A stretch of DNA of 34,574 bases from the NCBI GenBank assembly GCA_902768325.1, contig CACXKY010000009.1, forward strand, positions 1-34,574, given 5' to 3'. Shown here piece after piece: positions 8,074 to 14,708 of the stretch (position 1 is its first letter; each line of letters opens with the position of its first letter). This DNA is from Fibrobacter succinogenes (lineage in GTDB: Bacteria > Fibrobacterota > Fibrobacteria > Fibrobacterales > Fibrobacteraceae). The position numbers and the translations under genes are program-made. The notes beneath the pieces are model-generated. The model made no database searches and had not been told where the DNA came from. It saw nothing but the letters and a program-made list of their open reading frames with translations.

Positions 8074-9551
8074 ACTGCCCCTTCAAACTCGAAGCCGGCT
8101 TCTTCGACAGCCTTTTTCAAGGCCGCTTCGTCCACATCGTCTTCGTCGTGCCACTTGACGAGCAGTTCCTTGCGGCTTACATCGGCTTCTGCGAACAAGA
8201 CGTCGTCCAATCCGCGCACCGCCTTCTCGACGCACGCCTTGCAATGGCTGCAGCTCATGCCGTTCACGCGGTACGTCCGCACCACCGGTTCTTGAGCCTG
8301 CCCCGAACTTGTTTCGGGGTGGTCGCAATGACCGTCGCAATGTTCGTGATGGTGTTCTCCACAACCGCAGTGTCCGCCACAGCCCTTGTGCGCAAACTTC
8401 GCGTAAATCATGAAGGCCGCCAGCAAGCCCGCGCAGATGTAGTCGAACACGCCGAGTGCCCCGTGACCGTGACATTCGGCAGAACCGTGCGGAAGCATCG
8501 CCGAAAGGAACGTATCCATGAAGAACGTATCGACAATTAGGCCGAAACCAATAGCGCCCACCGCAATGGATGCGAGGTAAGCAACAAGCGTACGCTTGCC
8601 AAAAGCCTTCCCCACCACAAGCATGCTCGCGATGCTCGTCGCAGGGCCAGCCATCAAAAGCACCAGAGCCGCACCGGGAGTAATTCCCTTCGCCACGAGC
8701 GCCAACGCCAGCGGGATAGAGCCCGTCGCGCAAGTGTACATCGGCATTGCCAACACGAGAACGGCCAGCATACAGAGCAGCGGGTATTCGCGCAATGCGA
8801 GGAACAGTTCGTTCGGGACAAACGCCGAAATCAGGGCGCCCAACAGAAGGCCGATGCAAAGCCACTTGCTCACATCGCCCACCATGTTCACAAGCCCGTA
8901 GCGGAACGTCTCCACCACCTTCTGCCCAAAGCTCATCGAGTGTACATCGCGCACTTCGCAACCGCAACCATGTCCGCCACACCCGCAATGATCGTGATGG
9001 TCATGTTCGATGCGATCGGTCCCTGAGCCCGTCGAAGGGTCACAATGCCCGCAACCGCAATGATGGTCCGTATCGCAGTCGTCAAAGTCAACGGTTTCGT
9101 CATGCACATGGACATCTTCCGATTCACCGCGCGTAGCGATGTTCGTAAACACGCCGCCAAAGAGTGCCGTCACGAAAGCCGCCACCGGGCGCAGTATCGC
9201 GAAAGGCAAGCCGAGTAGCGAGTACGTCGCCAGTATGGAATCCACGCCCGTCGCCGGAGTCGAGATGAGGAAGCTTACGCTCGCCCCCTTGCTCGCGCCT
9301 TCCTTGCGGAGCGCAATCGACGTGGGAATCACGCCACAGCTGCAAATCGGGAGCGGGACGCCGAAAAGCGCCGCCCACAGCACAGACATAAAATTAGACT
9401 TCGAAATCTTCGGAACGTACAGGTGGTTCGGCACCCACACATGCAAAATTCCCGCCAGCAAAAAACCGAGCAGCAAGAACGGCGCCATCTCGGAAAACAG
9501 CGTAATGAATTCGTGTACGAACTCTCCAAAGACACTTGCAAACGATTCCAT
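8070..9551 (-). CDS. SO_0444-type Cu/Zn efflux permease with C-terminal HMA domain
   Basis: This inner-membrane permease of the ArsP_1/DUF318 family has a heavy-metal-associated domain at its C-terminus and probably exports zinc or copper. An N-terminal membrane block is followed by the family segment '[20 protein letters not shown]', then a His/Cys-rich loop (about 145-205, many HH, CGC and HDHH). A second membrane block contains '[20 protein letters not shown]'. A second His/Cys-rich stretch (about 388-412) precedes the HMA domain (about 422-493), whose metal site is MSCSHC (Cys434, Cys437). The 493-residue architecture fits the named transporter family. It lies 2 bp downstream of an ArsR/SmtB regulator gene and is presumably controlled by it. 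Two short palindromic repeats encode parts of the His-rich loops, at 9018-9041 and 8287-8323. The stop overlaps the helicase stop tail to tail. Confidence 0.9.
   Translation of the reverse strand: MESFASVFGEFVHEFITLFSEMAPFLLLGFLLAGILHVWVPNHLYVPKISKSNFMSVLWAALFGVPLPICSCGVIPTSIALRKEGASKGASVSFLISTPATGVDSILATYSLLGLPFAILRPVAAFVTALFGGVFTNIATRGESEDVHVHDETVDFDDCDTDHHCGCGHCDPSTGSGTDRIEHDHHDHCGCGGHGCGCEVRDVHSMSFGQKVVETFRYGLVNMVGDVSKWLCIGLLLGALISAFVPNELFLALREYPLLCMLAVLVLAMPMYTCATGSIPLALALVAKGITPGAALVLLMAGPATSIASMLVVGKAFGKRTLVAYLASIAVGAIGFGLIVDTFFMDTFLSAMLPHGSAECHGHGALGVFDYICAGLLAAFMIYAKFAHKGCGGHCGCGEHHHEHCDGHCDHPETSSGQAQEPVVRTYRVNGMSCSHCKACVEKAVRGLDDVLFAEADVSRKELLVKWHDEDDVDEAALKKAVEEAGFEFEGAV
8287..8323. 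repeat. Intragenic palindromic repeat, copy B (in permease gene)
   Basis: The plus strand reads GGTTCTTGAGCCTG, then a hairpin of CCCCGAA and TTCGGGG (8301-8307 with 8313-8319), then TGGTC. In the gene it encodes the stretch [12 protein letters not shown] between the second His-rich loop and the HMA domain. Its core, TGAGCCTGCC-CCGAAC, is shared with the copies at 9018 and 23576. Confidence 0.6.
9018..9041. repeat. Intragenic palindromic repeat, copy A (in permease gene)
   Basis: The plus strand reads GGTCCCTGAGCCCG followed by TCGAAGGGTC. In the gene it encodes DPSTGSGT, which interrupts an otherwise His/Cys-rich metal-binding loop. Its core, TGAGCCCGTCGAAG, matches the other two copies in the window, so a dispersed repeat inserted in frame is more likely than ordinary coding sequence. 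Confidence 0.6.
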
Positions 9552-9553
9552 AT

Positions 9554-9859
9554 TTACTTTCCCTTCTTCTTGTGAAGGATGTGGGTCAAGCCCGTGTTGA
9601 AAATTTCACCGATGTGTTCATCGTCGAGAGCGTAAAACATCTTGCGGCCTTCGCGGCGCGGTTTCACGAGGTTCGCCGTACGCAGGATTCTCAGCTGGTG
9701 GCTCACCACGGACTGTTCGAGCCCGAGCGTGTCGGCAATATCGTTCACCGAAACGTCGTGTTCCATCAGGAGCTGGATGATGCGGATTCGCGTCGTATCG
9801 CCGAAAATGCGGAAGAATTCCGAAAGTTCGAACAGGGTATCCAGATTCACATTCTGCAT
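9554..9859 (-). CDS. ArsR/SmtB-family metal-sensing repressor (CzrA-like alpha5 site)
   Basis: This is a winged-helix repressor that releases DNA on binding metal. Its 101 residues match the family. The helix-turn-helix is 'VNDIADTLGLEQSVVSHQLRILRTANLV' (about 38-65), followed by the wing 'KPRREGRKMFYAL'. The alpha3 ELCVCD arsenic/cadmium motif is missing. The C-terminal helix instead carries Asp80-x-His82-x10-His93-x2-His96, the ligand spacing of the alpha5 zinc/cobalt site in CzrA. A zinc-type sensor is therefore inferred. The start has a good Shine-Dalgarno (GGGAGG). The permease gene begins 2 bp after its stop, so the two form one autoregulated unit. A perfect palindrome at 9917-9936 lies about 60 bp upstream. 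Confidence 0.93.
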   Translation of the reverse strand: MQNVNLDTLFELSEFFRIFGDTTRIRIIQLLMEHDVSVNDIADTLGLEQSVVSHQLRILRTANLVKPRREGRKMFYALDDEHIGEIFNTGLTHILHKKKGK

Positions 9860-9916
9860 GAGGCCTCCCTTTTACGCGCTGGCGGACATTTCCGTCCCAT
9901 TTTTCTTTGTTTTGAT

Positions 9917-9936
9917 ATATGAATACGTATTCATAT
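9917..9936. promoter_or_regulatory. Perfect 20-bp palindrome, likely ArsR/SmtB operator
   Basis: ATATGAATACGTATTCATAT is an exact inverted repeat. It contains the TGAA...TTCA half-sites typical of SmtB/CzrA operators. An extra half-site, TTCATAT, follows at about 9938-9945. It lies between the divergent efflux operon (start 9859) and ispD (start 10013), and is about 57 bp from the repressor start codon. Confidence 0.8.
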
Positions 9937-10012
9937 TTTCATATTTAGATAAAAACCAGGGACTCGGCAAGGGGTCCATCAAAAAAAATCCATTTTTTCT
10001 ACATTTTTAAGT

Positions 10013-10729
10013 ATGGCAGGCGATATTTCCAATACGAAAAGCTCTCCGGAAGCCCTCAAGGGCCGTTTCGCAGCTGTTCTCCCCGCCGGAGGACTCGGCA
10101 AGCGCATGGGCGGCAACATTCCCAAACAGCTCATGATTCTGGGCGGCAAGCCTGTCTACCGCTACTGCCTAGAGACCTTCCTCAACATGGACGAAATCGC
10201 CGAGGTCGTGATGGCCGTCCCCGCCGACTGGAAGGATCATTTCGAAAAAGACTTCTCCCACCCCAAGCTGAAAATCGTCGTGGGTGGAGCCGAACGTTGG
10301 CAGTCCGTCGAGAACGGAGTGAACGCCCTCACGAGCAGCGCTGAATACGTGTTGGTCCACGACGTGGCCCGCCCCTTTATCAGCGAAGAGATTATCCGTG
10401 ACGTCTGCGAAACGCTTATCACCAAAGGCAGTTGCCTCGTAGCCAAGCCCGCAGTCGACACCATCAAGATCGCCAAAGACGGCAAGGTCGAAACGACTAT
10501 CGACAGGAACACCGTGTGGCTCGCCCAAACTCCGCAAGCCGCCCCCATCGCGCTCCTGAAAAAACTCTATGCCCGTATTGCCGCTGAACCTTTGAACTTC
10601 ACGCCCACCGACGAAGCGAGCATCCTCGAATACTTCGGTGAAAACGTCTACATCGTGAAGGGCAATGCCGCCAACGACAAGCTCACTACGCCCGAAGACT
10701 TCGAAATCTTCGCCAAGCGCACGAAGTAA
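10013..10729 (+). CDS. ispD: 2-C-methyl-D-erythritol 4-phosphate cytidylyltransferase
   Basis: This enzyme of the non-mevalonate (MEP) isoprenoid pathway joins CTP to MEP to give CDP-methylerythritol. The nucleotide-binding loop is 'AVLPAGGLGKRMGGNIPKQL' (about 22-41). It is followed by 'VVGGAERWQSVENGV', 'YVLVHDVARPFISEEII' and 'LAQTPQAAPIALLKKLY', all IspD signatures. The 238 residues are of typical length, with about 15 extra residues before the domain. No Shine-Dalgarno is visible. TACATT in a T-rich stretch lies only about 7 bases before the ATG, so the transcript may have a very short leader. It converges on feoB with 5 bp between the stops and no terminator. ispF is not adjacent. Confidence 0.95.
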   Translation: MAGDISNTKSSPEALKGRFAAVLPAGGLGKRMGGNIPKQLMILGGKPVYRYCLETFLNMDEIAEVVMAVPADWKDHFEKDFSHPKLKIVVGGAERWQSVENGVNALTSSAEYVLVHDVARPFISEEIIRDVCETLITKGSCLVAKPAVDTIKIAKDGKVETTIDRNTVWLAQTPQAAPIALLKKLYARIAAEPLNFTPTDEASILEYFGENVYIVKGNAANDKLTTPEDFEIFAKRTK

Positions 10730-10734
10730 TACCG

Positions 10735-13032
10735 CTATCCAAATACGTGCTTTTTCTTCTGGTCACGGCCGATGAGAATCAGCGCCACGACCACGCCGAC
10801 AAGCAACGTCGCCGCAATCCCAATCCACAGCGCAGAGTTGCCCACCGTCAGCTGGAAGAACAACACCGAGAGGCTCCAGCCGATAACCGTCTGGAATACG
10901 ACCATGAGCGTCCCGTAAAACTTGCCTAATTCGCGGAACGCCGTTCCGAGAGCCGCCAAGCAAGGCACATAGAGCAAGATAAACAGCAGGTAAGCAAACA
11001 CCTGGAAATTTCCAAGCCTAAAGTGTGCACGCATTCCCTTCATGGCCGAAGCCATTTCTTCGTTCTCGGCGTCTCCGCTTTCTTCGATAGCCTCTTCCAC
11101 GCCGAGCGGGTTCACCAGCTTTCCAAAAACACCGGCGAGGTTCTCGGGAATGGAAACGAAGGCTTCCTTCGTCGTTTTCTTCAGGCTGAAACTTTCTTCT
11201 TCACCTGCCGCATTGTCAAAACCCGTCTGGTCTTCAATGCTGTAAAGCGAGTTCAGCGTTCCGACAATCGCCTCTTTCGCAAAGAGCCCGGTAAAGAGCG
11301 CCACGGAAGCAGGCCAGTTATCGCTTTCGACGCCGAAGGGTTCAAACGCAGGCGTAATCGCAGAACCGACCACACTCAGCACCGATTTTTCGTTATTGTC
11401 ATTACCGAAACTTCCGTCAGTACCGATGGAGCCCATAAAGCCAAGGACCGTCACCATAATCAGCACAATCTTGCCCGCGCGGAAAATGAATTCCCGCAAG
11501 CGAATCCAAGCGTGCCTGAAGAGGTTGCGGAACTTCGGCAAGTGGTAAGGCGGCAATTCCATAATAAACGTAGATTCCTTGCCCACGAACAGCGTCTTTC
11601 TCAGGAGCAGGCCGTACAAAAGCGCAATCACGATGCCGACCATGTAGATGGTGAATACCAAGTCCCCTGCCGCCTTTCCAAAGAAGGCTGCACCGAACAG
11701 CGCGTAGACCGGAAGTCTTGCGCCGCAGCTCATGAACGGAACCAGGAACAAGGTCAAGAAGCGCTCGCGCTTGTTTTCAAGAGTACGCGTTCCCATGAGC
11801 GCGGGCACGGAGCAACCGAAGCCCACGATCATCGGGACAAAAGCCTTTCCGGGGAGTCCGAGGAATCGCATGAACCTATCCGCGACAAAGGCCGCGCGGG
11901 ACATGTAGCCGGAATCTTCCAGGAACGAAAGGCACAGGAACATGAAGAAGATGACCGGGATGAACGTCGACACCGTCTGGATACCGGCGCCAAGGCCATT
12001 TGCAAGGAGAGCCACGACAAATCCCGGCGCATGAAACGCTTCCAAGAGTTGCGTAAGGCCATCGACGAAAATCCCGCCCACCAGAATATCGAAGAAGTCG
12101 ATAAACGCGGAACCCACCGTCACGGCAAACCAGAATACGAGATACATCGCCGCCAGGAACAGCGGGATACCGAGAATGCGGTTCAAGAAAATCTTGTCGA
12201 GCTTGTCGGTACGGGTCCTCTTGTTCGTGTTATCGCGAATCACCTGCATCACGATGTTGCGCGCATAGGAATAGCGAGAATCCGCCAAAGCGAATTCCAC
12301 TTCTTCGCCCAAGTCTTCCTCAATCTTGTCGTGAGGAATAGAAATATTCAAGCGCTCCGCCACTTCCAAGACGCGGGCGCTGTGTTCCAGGTACTGCACC
12401 GCTGTCCAGCGGGGAGTCGCACCGAGTTCCTTTGCCACCGGCTCAAGCGTCCCGGAAATATCCGCAATCAGCTTCTCGAGAACTTCGGAATGTTCGACCG
12501 GTTTTGGAACCGGAAGTTCGTTACTGGAATGGAGCAACTTGTGCAAATCGTTCACGAAGCCTTCGCAGCTCTTCGGCGAAACAGCGGTAAGGCCAACCGC
12601 CGTCACACCCAAAATTTCTTCTAGTTTCTTCAGGTCAATGTGCACGCCGCGCTGGGCGGCAATGTCCATCATGTTCACGGCGAGCACCATCGGCACGCCC
12701 TTTTCCATAAGTTGGCTCGTAAGGAACAGGTTGCGCTCCAGGTTCGTCGCGTCCAGAATGTTCACGACCAGGTCCGCCTCGCCCTTGAGCAAGTAATCGA
12801 GAGCCGCACGTTCATCTTCGGAGTTCGCGAACAGCGCATAAATCCCGGGCAAGTCCACCACGCGGATAGTATGGTTGTCGAGCTTGAACGAACCTTCCTT
12901 CTTTTCAACCGTCACGCCGGGCCAGTTGCCCACAATCTGGTTCGAACCTGTCAACGCATTAAAAAGGGCCGTCTTTCCGCAGTTCGGATTGCCAGCAATC
13001 GCAATCGTAAAAACCTCTTTATCGATAGCCAT
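10735..13032 (-). CDS. feoB: Ferrous iron transport protein B
   Basis: This is the inner-membrane Fe2+ permease with an N-terminal GTPase domain. G1 is GNPNCGKT (14-21), the switch region is 'GNWPGVTVEKKEG' (35-47), G3 is DLPG (60-63) and G4 is NMMD (near 120). The membrane part follows from about residue 285 and contains two Gate-type blocks, 'PFMSCGARLPVYALFGAAFF' and 'FTGLFAKEAIVGTLNSLY', plus the conserved 'GFGCSVPALMGTRTLENKRER'. At 765 residues it is full length. It follows feoA by one base and belongs to an operon headed by a DtxR-type regulator. No feoC is seen. Confidence 0.97.
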   Translation of the reverse strand: MAIDKEVFTIAIAGNPNCGKTALFNALTGSNQIVGNWPGVTVEKKEGSFKLDNHTIRVVDLPGIYALFANSEDERAALDYLLKGEADLVVNILDATNLERNLFLTSQLMEKGVPMVLAVNMMDIAAQRGVHIDLKKLEEILGVTAVGLTAVSPKSCEGFVNDLHKLLHSSNELPVPKPVEHSEVLEKLIADISGTLEPVAKELGATPRWTAVQYLEHSARVLEVAERLNISIPHDKIEEDLGEEVEFALADSRYSYARNIVMQVIRDNTNKRTRTDKLDKIFLNRILGIPLFLAAMYLVFWFAVTVGSAFIDFFDILVGGIFVDGLTQLLEAFHAPGFVVALLANGLGAGIQTVSTFIPVIFFMFLCLSFLEDSGYMSRAAFVADRFMRFLGLPGKAFVPMIVGFGCSVPALMGTRTLENKRERFLTLFLVPFMSCGARLPVYALFGAAFFGKAAGDLVFTIYMVGIVIALLYGLLLRKTLFVGKESTFIMELPPYHLPKFRNLFRHAWIRLREFIFRAGKIVLIMVTVLGFMGSIGTDGSFGNDNNEKSVLSVVGSAITPAFEPFGVESDNWPASVALFTGLFAKEAIVGTLNSLYSIEDQTGFDNAAGEEESFSLKKTTKEAFVSIPENLAGVFGKLVNPLGVEEAIEESGDAENEEMASAMKGMRAHFRLGNFQVFAYLLFILLYVPCLAALGTAFRELGKFYGTLMVVFQTVIGWSLSVLFFQLTVGNSALWIGIAATLLVGVVVALILIGRDQKKKHVFG

Positions 13033-13033
13033 C

Positions 13034-13318
13034 TTAAACCCTCTCCAGCATCAACACGTTCGCTTCTTCCTTGCGGAGCGAAAGCCTGTAAGAAAGTACC
13101 GCCACTTCAATCGGGTCACCGAGAGGCGCCACCTGCAACACGCGCAGTTCCACCCCGCGCACGAGGCCCATCGAAAGGAGTTTAGACTTGTACTGCGAAT
13201 CGCCTGTACGGTAGCCCACAATTTTTACTTTGTCACCGCGTTTCAGTTCCGAAAATTTCGGCGTCATATTCCATTCTTTAGCTTGCGGCTTTTTACCGCA
13301 ACCACAGCTACAACTCAT
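13034..13318 (-). CDS. feoA: Ferrous iron transport protein A (SH3-like), with Cys-rich N-terminus
   Basis: This is a small cytosolic protein with an SH3-like fold that supports FeoB. The core 'FSELKRGDKVKIVGYRTGDSQYKSKLLSMGLVRGVELRVLQVAPLGDPIEVAV'-type pattern covers residues 21-75 (described here in outline), with the hallmark 'LLSMGLVRG' at about residue 45. The chosen start gives 94 residues. It adds a Cys-rich leader, MSCSCGCGKK, which is not part of the usual FeoA core. A start at Met18 (13267) would give a core-only protein. The upstream GGAAG and the designed-looking CxCxC pattern favour the longer form. It lies 8 bp after the regulator gene and 1 bp before feoB. Confidence 0.92.
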   Translation of the reverse strand: MSCSCGCGKKPQAKEWNMTPKFSELKRGDKVKIVGYRTGDSQYKSKLLSMGLVRGVELRVLQVAPLGDPIEVAVLSYRLSLRKEEANVLMLERV

Positions 13319-13326
13319 CTTTTTGC

Positions 13327-13722
13327 TTACTTCCTTATACTTTTCGGAGCCTTCACCTTCATAAATTCTTCAATCTTGCCGAGCGTCTCTGCAGAAAGGA
13401 TGTGTTCCATGCAGCAGGCGTCCTTGTCGGCAATCGCCTCCGACACGCCGAGTTTAATCAAGAATCCCTTCAAGAGGATATGGCGGTTGAGAATTATGGC
13501 CGCAACGCGCTCCCCTTCTTCGGTAAGTTCCACACCGCTATACGGTTCCTGCGTGACAAGGCCCAGCTTCTTGAGTTCGATCATCGCCTTCGCTACAGAA
13601 GGCATCTTGACGGAGAGGGCGGCCGCAATATCCTTGACGCGGGCAACTCCGTTCGCGAGGCGCAAGATATGCACCATTTCCAGGTAATCTTCAAGACTCT
13701 GACTCAGTTTTGCGTGTTCCAT
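13327..13722 (-). CDS. DtxR/MntR-family metal-dependent repressor, iron-type ligands
   Basis: This repressor binds DNA when loaded with Fe2+ or Mn2+. The winged helix-turn-helix is 'VARVKDIAAALSVKMPSVAKAMIELKKLGLV' (about 26-56), and the dimerisation/metal domain follows to residue 131. There is no C-terminal SH3-like domain, so the length is that of the short MntR form. Metal ligands can be aligned: Asp12 and Glu15, His81, and 'DACCMEH' with Cys103, Glu106 and His107. Cys at the first of these positions matches Cys102 of DtxR, where MntR has Glu, so iron sensing is favoured. It is the first gene of the feo operon and presumably represses itself and feoAB through the boxes at 13759 and 13793. 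Confidence 0.93.
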   Translation of the reverse strand: MEHAKLSQSLEDYLEMVHILRLANGVARVKDIAAALSVKMPSVAKAMIELKKLGLVTQEPYSGVELTEEGERVAAIILNRHILLKGFLIKLGVSEAIADKDACCMEHILSAETLGKIEEFMKVKAPKSIRK

Positions 13723-13758
13723 TCGAGGCCTCCAAAAGGCAGGCTGTTCCAGCCCCCG

Positions 13759-13772
13759 TTAGATATGGCTAA
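13759..13772 (-). promoter_or_regulatory. TTAG-N6-CTAA box 1, likely DtxR-type operator
   Basis: On the minus strand this reads TTAGCCATATCTAA. It abuts the downstream edge of the -10 hexamer, where a bound repressor would block initiation. The TTAG/CTAA half-sites are like those of DtxR/SirR operators. Its centre is 34 bp from the centre of box 2. Confidence 0.65.
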
Positions 13773-13800
13773 TTATAGAATGTCTAACAAAATTAGTCAA
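13772..13800 (-). promoter_or_regulatory. Near-consensus sigma-70 promoter of the feo operon
   Basis: On the minus strand, -35 TTGACT (13800-13795) and -10 TATAAT (13777-13772) are separated by exactly 17 bases. This is the best promoter in the window. It lies 50 bp upstream of the regulator start codon, and both repressor boxes touch it. Confidence 0.88.
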
Positions 13801-13806
13801 GACTAA
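13793..13806 (-). promoter_or_regulatory. TTAG-N6-CTAA box 2 over the -35, likely DtxR-type operator
   Basis: On the minus strand this reads TTAGTCTTGACTAA: 6-base inverted arms TTAGTC and GACTAA around a 2-base centre. It includes the whole -35 hexamer TTGACT, so repressor binding would exclude RNA polymerase. Confidence 0.7.
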
Positions 13807-13928
13807 AAATGTTGCATCTACGCTATTTTTTTCATTCCCTAATTTTATGGATTTTTCACCCTGCGGGCTCCTGAAAAAAACTTTTTTTTCGCCTTTTCCT
13901 ATATTTAAAACGAAAAACTGGAGGATCC

Positions 13929-14618
13929 ATGAAATTTTTATCTAAAGCTATCGCAACCACCCTGCTAGCAGCATCTTGCTTGTTCGCCCAGCAGGACGAA
14001 GTCACCCAGCAGGCCAAGCCCGCCCAAAAGGATTTCGGCGTCGGTATCCGCGGTGCGTTCAACTACAACATGATGTACGGTCTGGACAACGACTGGAACG
14101 TGTATAGCGACAGCGATGACGACGATACACCTTCCGGCATCGGATTCGAAGTAGGCCTTGCCGTACGCCTGCAATTGCTTCCCTTCATGCAGTTCACTCC
14201 TGAAGTCCTCTTCAACTACGCAGGACTCAGCCAGGACGACGGCACGATGGAACGCACGTTCAAGCAGATGGGTGTCGAATTCCCGCTCCTGCTGCGCGTG
14301 ACCCCGATTGACAAGCTCTATCTCGCCGTCGGTCCGAACATCGAACTGAACGTCAGCGACGAAGTGAAACTCGAAAGCGGCACGATGGAAAACGAAGCCG
14401 GAACGTTCCACCACGACTTCCCCGAAGCTTTTGAACGCAAGTCGGTACAGTTCGGCCTCACCTTCGGCGCCGGCTACAACATCATTGACCGACTGAGCGC
14501 AGACTTCCGTATGAACATGGGCATGACCGAAGTCTACAAGGGCGAAAGCTTGTTGATTAGCCTGAAGGGCGGCAAGCTGATGACCTTCAAGTTCGGTCTC
14601 GGCTTCTGGTTCATGTAG
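13929..14618 (+). CDS. Outer-membrane beta-barrel protein (PorT/OmpA-barrel-like)
   Basis: This is a small barrel protein of unknown specific role. A Sec signal peptide is clear: MKFLSKAIATTLLAASCLFAQ, cleaved at about residue 20. The rest has alternating polar and hydrophobic residues typical of beta strands: 'VGIRGAFNYNMMYGL', 'GFEVGLAVRLQLLPFMQFTPEVLFNYAGL', 'LYLAVGPNIELNVS', 'QFGLTFGAGYNIIDRLSADFRMNMGM'. It ends in 'FKFGLGFWFM', with an aromatic near the terminus as expected for BAM-assembled barrels. It resembles the PF13568-type outer-membrane barrel family. A strong GGAGG precedes the ATG by 5 bases. It is monocistronic, divergent from the iron operon and closed by a terminator. The proximity to the iron boxes does not prove iron control. 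Confidence 0.82.
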   Translation: MKFLSKAIATTLLAASCLFAQQDEVTQQAKPAQKDFGVGIRGAFNYNMMYGLDNDWNVYSDSDDDDTPSGIGFEVGLAVRLQLLPFMQFTPEVLFNYAGLSQDDGTMERTFKQMGVEFPLLLRVTPIDKLYLAVGPNIELNVSDEVKLESGTMENEAGTFHHDFPEAFERKSVQFGLTFGAGYNIIDRLSADFRMNMGMTEVYKGESLLISLKGGKLMTFKFGLGFWFM

Positions 14619-14651
14619 TCACGCCCTTCGGGCTAGTTAACAGTATATAAA

Positions 14652-14683
14652 AAAGCCCGCTCGACTGAGCGGGTTTCTTTTTT
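14652..14683 (+). terminator. Intrinsic terminator after the barrel gene, probably bidirectional
   Basis: A stem of AAGCCCGCTC (14653-14662) pairs with GAGCGGGTTT (14667-14676) around the loop GACT. It is followed by C and a T-run to 14683. The A-run before it gives a T-run on the minus strand for the lipoprotein gene ending at 14709. Confidence 0.88.
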
Positions 14684-14708
14684 AGATTCCTCTAGTGGAA
14701 CAGGAGCG

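Noticed and set aside
8074..8090. A terminator between the convergent helicase and permease genes
   Set aside because: The stop codons overlap and no stem-loop with a T-run is visible nearby.
11023..12624. A 533-codon open frame opposite feoB
   Set aside because: It is antisense to a full-length FeoB with all its motifs; its translation shows no recognisable domain.
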